DNA of 64,000 nucleotides from Comamonas endophytica (GCF_023634805.2 NZ_CP106881.1:1767501-1831500); one strand, 5' to 3'; numbered from the stretch's first letter, positions 19,195-28,404 are shown. A program made the numbers and translations. The notes: generated by a model from the letters alone, not told the origin.

Positions 19195-20010
19195 TTACCT
19201 CCCCCCGAAGATGCGTTTGAAGAAACCTGGTTTTTGCACATCGATGAAGCGCATGGGCTTTGCCTCGCCCAGAAAGCGGTCGATCACGTCCTTGTAGGCC
19301 TCGGACACGTCGGTATTCGCCATGTGCACCGCCGGAATGCCCTGGTTGGAGGCCAGCAGCACGGTTTCCGATTCGGGGATGACGCCGATCAGCTCGATGC
19401 GCAGGATGTCCTGGATGTCCTCGAGCGACAGCATCTGGCCGTCCTCGACGCGGTTCGGGTTGTAGCGTGTGATCAGCAGGTGTTCCTTGATCGGCTCGCT
19501 GCCCTCGATGGCGCGCTTGGTCTTGGAGCTGAGCATGCCCAGGATGCGGTCGGAGTCGCGCACCGAGGAGACCTCGGGGTTGGTCACCACCAGCGCCTCG
19601 TCGGCGAAGTGCATGGCCATCAGCGCGCCGCTCTCGATGCCGGCGGGCGAGTCGCAGACGATGTAGTCGAAGCCCATCTCGCCCAGGTCCTTGAGGATCT
19701 TCTCGACGCCGTCCTGCGTCAGCGCGTCCTTGTCGCGCGTCTGCGAGGCGGCCAGCACGAACAGGTTGTCGCACTGCTTGTCCTTGATCAGCGCCTGGTG
19801 CAGGTTGGCTTCGCCCTGGATCACGTTGATCAGGTCATACACCACGCGGCGTTCGCAGCCCATGATCAGATCCAGGTTGCGCAGCCCGACGTCGAAGTCG
19901 ATGACGGCGGTCTTGTGGCCCCGCAGGGCGAGGCCGGAGGCAAAGCTGGCGCTGGTGGTGGTCTTTCCCACTCCACCTTTGCCCGAGGTCACGACGACGA
20001 TTTTGGCCAT
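19195..20010 (-). CDS. minD: Septum site-determining ATPase MinD
   Basis: 271 residues. It has the deviant Walker A GKGGVGKTT (10-18), switch I/II regions (DFDVGLRNLD, CDSPAGIE), and a C-terminal amphipathic membrane-targeting helix (PGFFKRIFGGR). MinD binds the membrane as an ATP-bound dimer, recruits MinC to block FtsZ at the poles, and is cycled by MinE. It sits in the order minC (65-bp gap), minD, minE (3-bp gap), all on the minus strand. Confidence 0.98.
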   Translation of the reverse strand: MAKIVVVTSGKGGVGKTTTSASFASGLALRGHKTAVIDFDVGLRNLDLIMGCERRVVYDLINVIQGEANLHQALIKDKQCDNLFVLAASQTRDKDALTQDGVEKILKDLGEMGFDYIVCDSPAGIESGALMAMHFADEALVVTNPEVSSVRDSDRILGMLSSKTKRAIEGSEPIKEHLLITRYNPNRVEDGQMLSLEDIQDILRIELIGVIPESETVLLASNQGIPAVHMANTDVSEAYKDVIDRFLGEAKPMRFIDVQKPGFFKRIFGGR

Positions 20011-20075
20011 GTTTGCACTGTTCCTTAAAGACGAAGCTCAATGTGGGGAAGCCGGGGCTCCCGCCCGTTCACGCA

Positions 20076-20825
20076 TTACATCGGCTCGACGATGATTTTC
20101 TCGCCGTCGAGCCGGACCTGGGCCGGCTTGCCGACCACCTCCGGCGGCAGCTCGGTATCGGTGGTGCGGTACATGCCGGCAATGGACAGCAGCTGCGGCT
20201 CCATGCAGGTGCTGAAGATGCGCGCCGAGGTATTGCCACGCGCTCCCGCGATGGCGCGGCCGCGCAGCGGCGCATACACATGCACGTTGCCGTCGGCGAT
20301 CACCTCGGCACCATAACTGACGACGGCCAGAACCACCAGATCGGTTCCCCGGGCATAGACCTGCTGGCCCGAGCGCAGCGGCTTGTCGATGACCATCGCG
20401 CCGGCCATGGGCACGGGCACCTCGCGCACGACCTCGACTTCGACCTCGCGGATCACCTCGTGCACCTCGACCGCCGGCGCCGCGCGCGCGGCCTGGGCGT
20501 CGGGCGCCGAGCACAGGCCGGCGGCCAGCGCGTCGCGGGTCTGCGCCTCGCTGCCGCCGCGCACCGCCACCGGCTGGGTGCGGTGCGCCTCGAGCAGCGC
20601 GATCAGCGCCGTGAAGTCGATGGGTTGCTCGGACTCCCTGACCTGGGACAGGTCGATGAGCACCGGGTCGTTGTCGAAGAAATCGGGATCGTCCGCCAGA
20701 CGCTGCGCCAGATCGGCCGCAACCAGCTGGATGTCCGTATCCTTGAGCGCGACAGCCACGACGTGCAGCTGCGCGCTCTTGAGGTCAAAACTGGAGCGGG
20801 CGGTGCCCGTCGAATCAGCGGCCAT
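20076..20825 (-). CDS. minC: Septum site-determining protein MinC
   Basis: 249 residues. The N-terminal FtsZ-inhibiting domain covers about 1-115 (FDLKSAQLHVVAVALKDTD), followed by a linker dominated by Val/Glu repeats (EVHEVIREVEVEVVREVPVP), then the right-handed beta-helix C-terminal domain (GNVHVYAPLRGRAIAGARGN...IFSTCMEPQLLSIAG) that dimerises and binds MinD. First gene of the min operon; the promoter should lie in the 114 bp before aacS. Confidence 0.96.
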   Translation of the reverse strand: MAADSTGTARSSFDLKSAQLHVVAVALKDTDIQLVAADLAQRLADDPDFFDNDPVLIDLSQVRESEQPIDFTALIALLEAHRTQPVAVRGGSEAQTRDALAAGLCSAPDAQAARAAPAVEVHEVIREVEVEVVREVPVPMAGAMVIDKPLRSGQQVYARGTDLVVLAVVSYGAEVIADGNVHVYAPLRGRAIAGARGNTSARIFSTCMEPQLLSIAGMYRTTDTELPPEVVGKPAQVRLDGEKIIVEPM

Positions 20826-20939
20826 GAAGGGTTTGCGGTAGGAAGGTCGGAAACCAGGCCGGGGCCTGGTTGGACGAAGCCGAAGTGTACCCTGGGGCTG
20901 CGGGCCGCAGTCTGCGTGTGTCGGCGGAGATACAGGTCC

Positions 20940-23063
20940 TCACATCTGGGCCGACTCCGCCGCGCTCCTCTGCGCCGCCTGGCGCCGCTGCGCCAGCGCC
21001 TCGTACCAGCCCAGGCACCCGGGGTTGGCCATGGTGTCCTTGTTGACGACCTGCGCCAGCGGCTTGCCCAGCAGCAGCTGCTTGATCGGCAGCTCCTGCT
21101 TCTTGCCGCTGAGGGTGCGCGGCACCTCGGCCACCCGGTGGATCTCGTCGGGCACGAAGCGCGGCGACACACCAAGGCGGATTGCCGCGTTGATGCGTGC
21201 GCGCAGGGCCGTGTCCAGCTCCACGCCCGGGCGCAGCACGACGAACAGCGGCATGTGGCTTTCGCGCCCCAGGTATTCGAGATCGACGACCAGGCTGTCG
21301 AGCACCTCGGGCAGGGCCTCGACCGCGCGGTAGATCTCGCTGGTGCCCATGCGCAGGCCATGGCGGTTGATGGTGGCGTCGCTGCGGCCATAGATGATGC
21401 AGCCGCCTTCGGGCGTGATGCGGATCCAGTCGCCATGGCGCCAGACGGCGCCGGCCTCGGGCCCGGTGTCGCCGCCGCCCGGCCGCCGGCCCCGCCCCGG
21501 CGGGAAATGCTCGAAGTAGCTGGAGCGATAACGCTTGCCGCCTTCATCGCCCCAGAAATACAGCGGCATCGACGGCAGCGGCTGGGTGCACACCAGCTCG
21601 CCCACCTCGTCGATGACCGGGCGGCCCTGGTCGTCCCAGGACTCGACGGCCGCGCCCAGCTGGCGGCATTGCATCACGCCCGGCACCTGCGGCAGCTCGC
21701 GGTGGCCGCCCAGGAAGGCGCCGCAGAAATCGGTGCCGCCGGAGATATTGTTCCACCAGATGTCTTCTGCGGACGGCAGCCCCGGCTGCCCGCCGGCCTC
21801 GGCCTTGGCGCGCAGCGCGCGGAACTGGTCCGTGCCCCATTGCTGCACCTCGGCCGACAGCGGCGAGCCGGTCGAGCCCAGCGCGCGCACGCGCGACAGG
21901 TCGCCGCAGGCCGACAGATCCACGCCCGCCTTCATGCAGCTGGTGTAGAACGCCGCGCCCGCGCCAAAGCTGGTGATGCCGGTCTCGGCCGCGAAGCGCC
22001 ACAGCACGCCCCAGTCGGGCTGCTCCTTGCTGCCGCCGGGGCTGCCGTCGAAGATCACGCAGGTGGTGCCGCCCAGCAGCCCCGCGGTCTGGGCGTTCCA
22101 CATGACCCAGCCCGTGGAGCTGTACCAGTGGAAACGCTCGCCCCAGCTGTTGGGCTCCCAGCTGCAGCCCACGTCGTTGTGCAGGCCCTTGAGCTGCAGC
22201 GCCACCAGCACCATGCCGCCGTGGCCATGCACGATGGGCTTGGGCAGGCCGGTGGTGCCGCTGGAATACACGATCCACAGCGGATGCTCGAAAGGCAGCC
22301 ACAGCGGCTCGAAGGCTGTGGTCGCGGCGTCGTCGCGCGCGGTGATGCGACCCCAGTGCGCGCAGTCGGCACGCTCCAGCGACAGGTCCAGGTTGTTGAC
22401 CAGGATCACCTGCTCCAGGCTCGGCAGCTGCGCGCGCAGCTCGGCCACGACCGGCTGGCGGTCGAGATCGCGGCCGGCGTAGCGCACGCCATCGACGGCA
22501 ATCAGCACCCTGGGCCCGACCTGGCGGAAGCGGTCCAGAACTGCCTGCGTGCCCATGTCGGGCGCGCAGATGCTCCAGACCGCGCCGATGCTGGCGCAGG
22601 CCAGCAGCGCCACCATGGCCTCGGGAATATTCGGCAGATAGGCGGCCACGCGGTCGCCGGGCCGCACGCCCTGCGCCTGCAGGTGCAGCGCCAGCGCGGC
22701 CGTCTGGCGGCGCAGCTCGGGCCAGCTCAGCTCGCGGTGCAGGCCGCGCTCGTTGCGGCTGATGACGGCCGGCATGCCTGCGGCGGCGGCGGCTTCGGTG
22801 TGGCGCATCACTTGCCGCGCGTAGTTGAGCTGCGCGCCCGGGAACCACTGCGCGCCGGGCATCACATTGCGCGCCAGCACTGCGCCGTGCGGAGTCGGCG
22901 ACTGCAGGTCGTAGTACTCCCAGATGCTCTGCCAGAAGGCATCGAGCTCGGTGACGGACCAGCGCCACAGCGCGTCGTAGTCGGGAAATTCCAGGCCATG
23001 GCGCTGCGCAAGCCAGTCCTGGTAGCGGCGGATCTGCGGGATATAGGCGGGGATGGTGCTCAT
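20940..23063 (-). CDS. aacS: Acetoacetyl-CoA synthetase
   Basis: 707 residues, some 50 longer than typical AacS. It activates acetoacetate to acetoacetyl-CoA with ATP, linking ketone bodies and PHB carbon to central metabolism. Motifs: AMP-binding P-loop YSSGTTGLPKP near 276, the adenylate region SPGGSKEQPDWG, hinge GRSDATINRHGLRMGTSEIY, and catalytic lysine region TLSGKKQELPIK. A Gly/Pro/Arg-rich insert (PPGRGRRPGGGDTGPEAG, encoded around 21450-21505) interrupts the usual YFExYPGVWRHGDW segment; it stays in frame and probably forms a loop. Divergent from the NCS2 permease gene. Confidence 0.94.
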   Translation of the reverse strand: MSTIPAYIPQIRRYQDWLAQRHGLEFPDYDALWRWSVTELDAFWQSIWEYYDLQSPTPHGAVLARNVMPGAQWFPGAQLNYARQVMRHTEAAAAAGMPAVISRNERGLHRELSWPELRRQTAALALHLQAQGVRPGDRVAAYLPNIPEAMVALLACASIGAVWSICAPDMGTQAVLDRFRQVGPRVLIAVDGVRYAGRDLDRQPVVAELRAQLPSLEQVILVNNLDLSLERADCAHWGRITARDDAATTAFEPLWLPFEHPLWIVYSSGTTGLPKPIVHGHGGMVLVALQLKGLHNDVGCSWEPNSWGERFHWYSSTGWVMWNAQTAGLLGGTTCVIFDGSPGGSKEQPDWGVLWRFAAETGITSFGAGAAFYTSCMKAGVDLSACGDLSRVRALGSTGSPLSAEVQQWGTDQFRALRAKAEAGGQPGLPSAEDIWWNNISGGTDFCGAFLGGHRELPQVPGVMQCRQLGAAVESWDDQGRPVIDEVGELVCTQPLPSMPLYFWGDEGGKRYRSSYFEHFPPGRGRRPGGGDTGPEAGAVWRHGDWIRITPEGGCIIYGRSDATINRHGLRMGTSEIYRAVEALPEVLDSLVVDLEYLGRESHMPLFVVLRPGVELDTALRARINAAIRLGVSPRFVPDEIHRVAEVPRTLSGKKQELPIKQLLLGKPLAQVVNKDTMANPGCLGWYEALAQRRQAAQRSAAESAQM

Positions 23064-23232
23064 GGTTCAGACGTTAAGGCGCTGGGCGTATGGCAGGTTC
23101 AGGGTTAGCCCTGGAACTGCTGCCTTGGCGACAGGGATATTGGCGTCATCCTCCTACAACGTTCTGCGAATCTGTCCCCCATGCGGCGCCGAATATCTCT
23201 AACATCGCGCCAGTTTTGTTTGGAGAGAAGCA

Positions 23233-24522
23233 ATGGGAATTTTCCACTGGACCGAAAAGTCCTCCGATGTGCTGCATTCCGGAGGCGTGATCGGCCCCGA
23301 TGAGCGCCTGCCCTGGCCGCAGACCGGCCTGATGGGCATCCAGCACGTGATCGCGATGTTCGGCTCGACGGTGCTGGCGCCGATCCTCATGGGCTTCGAT
23401 CCGAACCTGGCGGTGCTGATGAGCGGCATCGGCACGCTGATCTTCTTCCTGATCACCGGCGGCAAGGTGCCCAGCTACCTGGGCTCGTCGTTCGCGTTCA
23501 TCGGCGTGGTGATCGCCGCCACCGGCTACGCGGGCCAGGGCGCGAACGCCAACATCGGCGTGGCGCTGGGCGGCATCATCGCCTGCGGCGCGGTCTACAC
23601 GCTGATCGGCTTCATCGTGCAGTGGCTGGGCACGGGCTGGATCGAACGCTTCATGCCGCCCGTCGTGACCGGTGCCGTGGTCGCGGTCATCGGCTTGAAC
23701 CTCGCGGGCATTCCCATCAAGAACATGGCCTCGAGCAACTTCGACAGCTGGATGCAGGCGCTGACCTTCGTCAGCGTCGGCCTGGTCGCGGTGCTCACCC
23801 GCGGCATGCTGCAGCGCCTGCTGATCCTGGTCGGCCTGATCATCTCCAGCATCTTCTATGCGCTGCTGACCAACGTCGCCGGCCTGGGCAAGCCCATCGA
23901 CCTGTCGGGCGTGGCCAACGCCGCCTGGCTCGGCTTTCCGCAGTTCCATGCCCCGGTGTTCAGCGGCCCGGCCATGCTGCTGATCGTTCCCGTGGTGGTC
24001 ATTCTCGTGGCCGAGAACCTGGGCCACATCAAGGCCGTCACCGCCATGACCGGCAAGAACATCGACCAGTACATGGGCCGCGCGTTCATCGGCGACGGCG
24101 TCGCCACCATGGTCAGCGGCGCGGGCGGCGGCACGGGCGTGACCACCTATGCCGAGAACATCGGCGTGATGGCGGCCACGCGCATCTACTCGACGGCGGT
24201 GTTCCTGTGCGCGGCGCTGCTGGCGGTGCTGCTGGGCTTCAGCCCCAAGTTCGGCGCGCTGATCCAGGCGATCCCGCTGCCGGTGATGGGCGGCGTGTCG
24301 ATCGTGGTGTTCGGCCTGATCGCGGTGGCCGGCGCCAATATCTGGGTGCGCAACAAGGTCGACTTCTCGCAGAACAAGAACCTGATCGTCGCGGCGATCA
24401 CGCTGATCCTGGGCACGGGGGAATTCACGCTCAAGTTCGGCGACTTCGCGCTGGGCGGCATCGGGACGGCGACGTTCGGGGCGATCATTCTTTATGCGCT
24501 GCTGGATCGCAAGCCGCGTTGA
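23233..24522 (+). CDS. NCS2-family nucleobase permease (uracil/xanthine type)
   Basis: 429 residues, about 13-14 hydrophobic spans. NCS2 signatures are present: VAENLGHIKAV (the glutamate-bearing substrate helix) and GTGVTTYAENIGVMAATRI, which reads like pyrimidine permeases UraA/RutG rather than urate or xanthine carriers. It should import uracil or thymine with protons. GGAGAG lies a few bases before the ATG. It stands alone, divergent from aacS over 169 bp, with a repeat and a terminator after it. The final codons shift to G-ending usage. Confidence 0.9.
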   Translation: MGIFHWTEKSSDVLHSGGVIGPDERLPWPQTGLMGIQHVIAMFGSTVLAPILMGFDPNLAVLMSGIGTLIFFLITGGKVPSYLGSSFAFIGVVIAATGYAGQGANANIGVALGGIIACGAVYTLIGFIVQWLGTGWIERFMPPVVTGAVVAVIGLNLAGIPIKNMASSNFDSWMQALTFVSVGLVAVLTRGMLQRLLILVGLIISSIFYALLTNVAGLGKPIDLSGVANAAWLGFPQFHAPVFSGPAMLLIVPVVVILVAENLGHIKAVTAMTGKNIDQYMGRAFIGDGVATMVSGAGGGTGVTTYAENIGVMAATRIYSTAVFLCAALLAVLLGFSPKFGALIQAIPLPVMGGVSIVVFGLIAVAGANIWVRNKVDFSQNKNLIVAAITLILGTGEFTLKFGDFALGGIGTATFGAIILYALLDRKPR

Positions 24523-24540
24523 AGATGGAAGCAAGGGGAA

Positions 24541-24645
24541 CCGTTCGTGGTGAGCTTGTCGAACCATGGACGGCCTGTCTTGAAAACTTGAATGCAGGCC
24601 GTCCATCCTTCGATCCTTCGACAAGCTCAGGATCAGGACGAATGG
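24541..24645. repeat. Interspersed hairpin repeat element
   Basis: Left arm CCGTTCGTGGTGAGCTTGTC, right arm CTTCGACAAGCTCAGGATCA, with a short internal duplication CGATCCTTCGA. It lies between the permease stop and its terminator. Confidence 0.85.
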
Positions 24646-24652
24646 GGATACA

Positions 24653-24675
24653 CAGGGGCCGCAAGGCCCCTTTTT
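24653..24675 (+). terminator. Rho-independent terminator after the permease gene
   Basis: AGGGGCC-GCAA-GGCCCCT stem with a GCAA tetraloop, then five T. Confidence 0.9.
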
Positions 24676-24764
24676 CTCGTCTGGAACGGCTCCATGACGC
24701 CAGGCTGGGTACCTCGCACGGTTCCCAAAAGCGCATCCCGGCGCTGCTAACATCCGCCCCGCAA

Positions 24765-24800
24765 GCCACCGCGCCCGATTTGCTGGAGACAGGCGGTGGC
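24765..24800 (+). promoter_or_regulatory. Leader hairpin before the CoA-transferase gene
   Basis: An eight-pair stem GCCACCGC / GCGGTGGC with a 20-base loop is followed by GTTTTC, 20 bp before the gene start. It could act as a weak attenuator or simply stabilise the transcript; it is not a strong terminator. Confidence 0.4.
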
Positions 24801-24820
24801 GTTTTCTTGCGGAGCCTTTG

Positions 24821-26335
24821 ATGTCCCTGATTGAGCGCGTACGGTATAGCGATTTCCACTCCCTGATCATGAGCGCCGAGGCGGCGGCCGCGCTGGTGCC
24901 CGCGGGCGCCAATGTGGGCATGAGCGGGTTCACCGGCGCGGGATATCCCAAGCTCCTGCCCCAGGCCCTGGCGGCGCGCGCGCGCGCCGAGCACGCGGCG
25001 GGCCGGCCGTTCAAGATCAGCGCCTGGACCGGTGCCTCCACGGCGCCCGAGATGGACGGCCTGCTGGCCGCGGCCGATGCCTACGAGAAGCGCCTGCCCT
25101 TCCAGAGCGACCCGCTCTGCCGCAACAAGATCAATGCCGGCGAGATGCACTTCGTCGACATGCACCTGTCGCATGTCGCCCAGCACGCGTGGTTCGGCTT
25201 CCTCGGCGAGATGAAGGTGGCGGTGATCGAGGTGCTGGGCGTGCTGCCCGACGGCCGGCTGATCCCGTCCACCGCCGTGGGCAACAACAAGACTTGGCTG
25301 GAGATCGCCGACAAGGTGATCCTGGAGGTCAACACCAAGCCCCCGCTGGCGATCGAGGGCATGCATGACATCTACTATGGCACCGCCATTCCGCCACGCC
25401 GCACGCCGATCCACATGACGCACGCGGCAGAGCGCATCGGCGAGGCCTATCTGCGCGTCGATCCGGCCAAGGTGATCGCGGTGGTGGAGACGCACCAGAG
25501 CGACCGCAACACGGCCTTTGCGCTGCCCGACACGGTGTCCACGCAGATCGCCACGCACATCATCGACTTCCTCGCGCACGAGATGCGCCACGGCCGGCTG
25601 CCCAAGGACATGCTGCCGATCCAGTCGGGCGTGGGCAACGTCGCCAACGCGGTACTCGCGGGGCTGCTCAATGGCCCCTTCGACAACCTGCTGGGCTTCA
25701 CCGAAGTGCTGCAGGACGGCATGCTCGACCTGCTGCGCACCGGCAAGATGCGCCAGGCCTCGGCCACCGCGATCTCGCTGAGCAACGCCGCCTACGAGGA
25801 ATTCGAGCGCAACATCGGCTTCTACCGCGAGCGCATCATCCTGCGCCCGCAGGAGATCAGCAACCACCCCGAGCTGGTGCGGCGCCTGGGCATCATTGCC
25901 ATGAACTCGATGATCGAGGCCGACATCTACGGCAACATCAACTCGACCCACATCATGGGCTCGGGAATGATGAACGGCATCGGCGGCTCGGGCGACTTCG
26001 CGCGCAACGGCTATCTGTCGTTCTTCGTCACGCCGTCGGTGGCCAAGGACGGCCAGATCAGCTGCATCGTGCCGATGTGCTCGCATGTGGACCATACCGA
26101 GCACGACACGCAGATCATCGTCACCGAGCAGGGCCTGGCCGACCTGCGCGGTTTGTCGCCACGCGAGCGCGCGCAGGTGATCATCGACAAGTGCGCGCAT
26201 CCGGACTTCCGCCCGATGCTGCAGGACTACTTCGACCGGGCGCGGCTGAAGGGGGCGCAGCATACGCCGCATATCCTGCGTGAGGCGTTGAGCTGGCACG
26301 AGCGCTTTCTGGAGACGGGGAGCATGCACGGGTGA
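24821..26335 (+). CDS. Acetyl-CoA hydrolase/transferase family protein (succinyl-CoA:acetate CoA-transferase type)
   Basis: 504 residues with the family's GANVGMSGFTGAGYPK start, the central QSGVGNVANAVLAGL and the catalytic glutamate in FTEVLQDGM, and the late glycine-rich SGMMNGIGGSGDFARN motif that binds CoA. Members move CoA between succinate, acetate and related acids. The length and motif set suit the AarC/Cat1 type. GGAG lies six bases before the ATG; an in-frame TTG immediately upstream (24818) is less likely. Codon choice shifts to G-ending triplets over the last 30 codons. Confidence 0.9.
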   Translation: MSLIERVRYSDFHSLIMSAEAAAALVPAGANVGMSGFTGAGYPKLLPQALAARARAEHAAGRPFKISAWTGASTAPEMDGLLAAADAYEKRLPFQSDPLCRNKINAGEMHFVDMHLSHVAQHAWFGFLGEMKVAVIEVLGVLPDGRLIPSTAVGNNKTWLEIADKVILEVNTKPPLAIEGMHDIYYGTAIPPRRTPIHMTHAAERIGEAYLRVDPAKVIAVVETHQSDRNTAFALPDTVSTQIATHIIDFLAHEMRHGRLPKDMLPIQSGVGNVANAVLAGLLNGPFDNLLGFTEVLQDGMLDLLRTGKMRQASATAISLSNAAYEEFERNIGFYRERIILRPQEISNHPELVRRLGIIAMNSMIEADIYGNINSTHIMGSGMMNGIGGSGDFARNGYLSFFVTPSVAKDGQISCIVPMCSHVDHTEHDTQIIVTEQGLADLRGLSPRERAQVIIDKCAHPDFRPMLQDYFDRARLKGAQHTPHILREALSWHERFLETGSMHG

Positions 26336-26380
26336 TCGAAGCGCTCCCTGATCCACGGCCCACTCCCTGAGCTTTAGGGG

Positions 26381-26555
26381 GCCGTTCATCCTTCGACAGG
26401 CTCAGGACGAACGGCAAAGACAGGCTCAGGACGAACGGCAAAGACAGGCTCAGGACGAACGGCAAAGACAGGCTCATCAAGAACGTTGGTCGAGGGCGCA
26501 CCTTACGCGAACCGTTCGTCCTGAGCTCGTCGAAGGATGGACGGCCTGCCCTCGT
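26381..26555. repeat. Interspersed hairpin repeat with an internal 24-bp tandem triplication
   Basis: The right arm of the family has been amplified: three identical 24-bp units at 26397-26420, 26421-26444 and 26445-26468 plus a partial fourth, followed by the opposite arm CCGTTCGTCCTGAGC at 26515. The whole 26336-26638 gap contains only this. Confidence 0.9.
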
Positions 26556-26638
26556 GGAAAACAGCTGTCGCCTCCGTTGTGGCGCCTTCGCCGGCTTTAG
26601 GCATGATGCACCCATCGCATCCACCCTTCGAGCCGCCC

Positions 26639-27061
26639 ATGCCCATCTGGAAAAAACCTATCACCGCCCAAGCCCTGAACCAGAGCAGCGCCAACACCGC
26701 CGTCAGCCATCTGGGCATCGAGATCACCGAGGTCGGTGACGATTTCATCACCGGCCGCGTGCCCGTGGACGCGCGCACCATGCAGCCCTTCGGGTTGCTG
26801 CACGGTGGCGTCAGCGTGGTGCTGGCCGAGACCCTGGGCTCGCTGGGCGCGTTCTACGCCAGCCCCGAGGGCCATACCGCGGTCGGCCTGGACATCAACG
26901 CCAACCACCTGCGCGCCGCGCGCAGCGGCTGGGTCACGGCTACCGCCAAGCCTGTGCACATAGGCCGCACGACGCAGGTCTGGCAGATCGACATGGTGAA
27001 CGACGAAGGCCAGCTCACCTGCACCTCGCGCATCACCATGGCGATACTGGCGCCGCGCTGA
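26639..27061 (+). CDS. Hotdog-fold thioesterase (PaaI/YdiI-like)
   Basis: 140 residues. The hotdog signature is FGLLHGGVSVVLAETLGSLG (about 51-70), with the glutamate/aspartate position on the central helix, followed by GLDINANHLRAARSGWVTATA, the pattern of EntH/YdiI/PaaI enzymes that hydrolyse aromatic or hydroxyacyl-CoA thioesters. Start chosen at MPIWKKPIT because YdiI relatives begin the same way. The gene is monocistronic and convergent with the next gene, leaving a nine-base gap. Confidence 0.9.
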   Translation: MPIWKKPITAQALNQSSANTAVSHLGIEITEVGDDFITGRVPVDARTMQPFGLLHGGVSVVLAETLGSLGAFYASPEGHTAVGLDINANHLRAARSGWVTATAKPVHIGRTTQVWQIDMVNDEGQLTCTSRITMAILAPR

Positions 27062-27070
27062 GCGGCCCTG

Positions 27071-27835
27071 TCAGCGCGCCGTCTGCGTTGCCAGATGCCG
27101 CTGCAGCGCCTCGCGCGCACGCTGCGCATTGCTTGCATCCACGCGCTCCTGCAGCACCGCCGCGAGCTGCTGCAGCTGCGCCGCGGTGATGCCCACATTC
27201 ATGCTGATGCGCATGTGCGACTGCAGCTGCGACTCGGCGCCGGGCAGCGCCGAGAGCATGCTGACAGTGGCCAGTTCGCGGCTTTGCCAGTCGAGGTTGT
27301 CGCGCTCGAAGATATCGCCAAACAAGTGCGTCTTGAGGTATTCATCGACGGCCGGCGCGAAGTCGAACAGTGCGCCCTTCACCGGGCCGCCCGAAAGTTT
27401 GGTCTGGTTGGCGGTGCCGGCTGCGTGCAGCGCATCGCCCTTGGGCGCCGGGCGGCCGGGCAGCGCGCCCGCGGGATCGGTGATGCCGCGCTGGCGGCGC
27501 GACTCCAGCACCTTCATCAGCTCGCCCAGCGCATTCAGGCTGCGCGGGAAACCGGCGTAGGCATAGAGCTGCACCAGGATTTCCTTGGCTTCGTTGACGC
27601 TCAGGCCGGCCGACAGGCCCTGCTCCAATGCCTTGTTGAGCCCTGCCATGTCGCCCGCGGCGGCAAACGCCGAGACCGGCACGATGGCCTGCTGGCGCGC
27701 ATCGAGCGCGTTGGACGCGGCCTGGCGCGTCTGGACGGGCTGGGCGGTGTCGCTGGCAAACGCCGGCGCAGCGGTGGCCAGCGCGGTTGCGATCAGTGCC
27801 ATGCGGATTGCCTTATTGGCCTTGGTATTGCGCAT
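27071..27835 (-). CDS. Exported carboxymuconolactone decarboxylase-like protein
   Basis: 254 residues. A signal peptide (MRNTKANKAIRMALIATALATAAPAFA) should direct export. Two repeats of the AhpD/CMD fold follow: one around GLNKALEQGLSAGLSVNEAKEILVQLYAYAGFPRS and a second around WQSRELATVSMLSALPGAESQL. The CxxC of peroxidase members is absent, so the role is not an AhpD-type peroxidase. SD-like GGAGAAGG lies six bases before the ATG at 27835, which overlaps the cupin gene's end by 23 bases, indicating translational coupling. ATG 27802 is an alternative. Function unknown; the cupin partner is the main clue. Confidence 0.8.
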   Translation of the reverse strand: MRNTKANKAIRMALIATALATAAPAFASDTAQPVQTRQAASNALDARQQAIVPVSAFAAAGDMAGLNKALEQGLSAGLSVNEAKEILVQLYAYAGFPRSLNALGELMKVLESRRQRGITDPAGALPGRPAPKGDALHAAGTANQTKLSGGPVKGALFDFAPAVDEYLKTHLFGDIFERDNLDWQSRELATVSMLSALPGAESQLQSHMRISMNVGITAAQLQQLAAVLQERVDASNAQRAREALQRHLATQTAR

Positions 27836-28304
27836 CGCTGACCTTCTCCATCCATTGAACGTTCTTGCCATCGGGCGTGGTGCCGGTCACCGCCAGGTGG
27901 GTCATCGCGGTATGGGGCGCGGCGCCATGCCAGTGCTTCACGCCCGGCGGGCACCACAGCACGTCGCCGGCGCGTATCTCCTGCACCGGCCCGCCCCATT
28001 CCTGGGTGCGGCCCACGCCCGAGGTGACCAGCAGGCGCTGGCCCCTGGGGTGGGTATGCCAGGCGGAACGCGCGCCGGGCTCGAAGGTGACCATGCCGCC
28101 CGAGGCATTGATGTCGCCATTGGCCGGCCACACGGGCTCGACGCGCACGCGCCCGGTGAAATATTGCGCCGGGCCGGCCACGGAGGGCTGGGCGCCGGCG
28201 CGTGTGATCTCCTGCGGCGCGTTGCTTTTTTCCTCGGCGGCACCGGCCGCGCCGGCCTGCATTGCCGCGGCGCACAGGGCGGCGTTCAAAAGGGTTTTCT
28301 TCAT
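27813..28304 (-). CDS. Exported cupin-domain protein
   Basis: 163 residues. A clear signal peptide (MKKTLLNAALCAAAMQAGAAGAA) precedes one cupin barrel with the metal ligands visible as WHTHPRGQ (motif 1) and PPGVKHWHGAAP (motif 2). Small cupins of this type include Mn-dependent hydroxynitrile lyases and other periplasmic enzymes. It is the first gene of a two-gene unit with the CMD-like gene and divergent from a LysR gene over 100 bp, which probably controls it. The substrate is unknown. Confidence 0.85.
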   Translation of the reverse strand: MKKTLLNAALCAAAMQAGAAGAAEEKSNAPQEITRAGAQPSVAGPAQYFTGRVRVEPVWPANGDINASGGMVTFEPGARSAWHTHPRGQRLLVTSGVGRTQEWGGPVQEIRAGDVLWCPPGVKHWHGAAPHTAMTHLAVTGTTPDGKNVQWMEKVSDAQYQGQ

Positions 28305-28404
28305 GAAGCGGGCGTGGAAAGTGAATGACCGGCCCACTGTAGAAGGCGCATCATCTGTTGAGAAGATGGCAAAATCCGCATGCACCTGTGCATGGAATTC
28401 ACCA

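Noticed and set aside
20013..23108. 1031-codon plus-strand frame opposite minC and aacS
   Set aside because: Low-complexity His/Arg/Ala composition without motifs, opposite two firmly identified genes.
26397..26480. Short tandem repeats as a CRISPR array
   Set aside because: The 24-bp units abut directly with no spacers and are the arm of a dispersed hairpin family; no cas genes.
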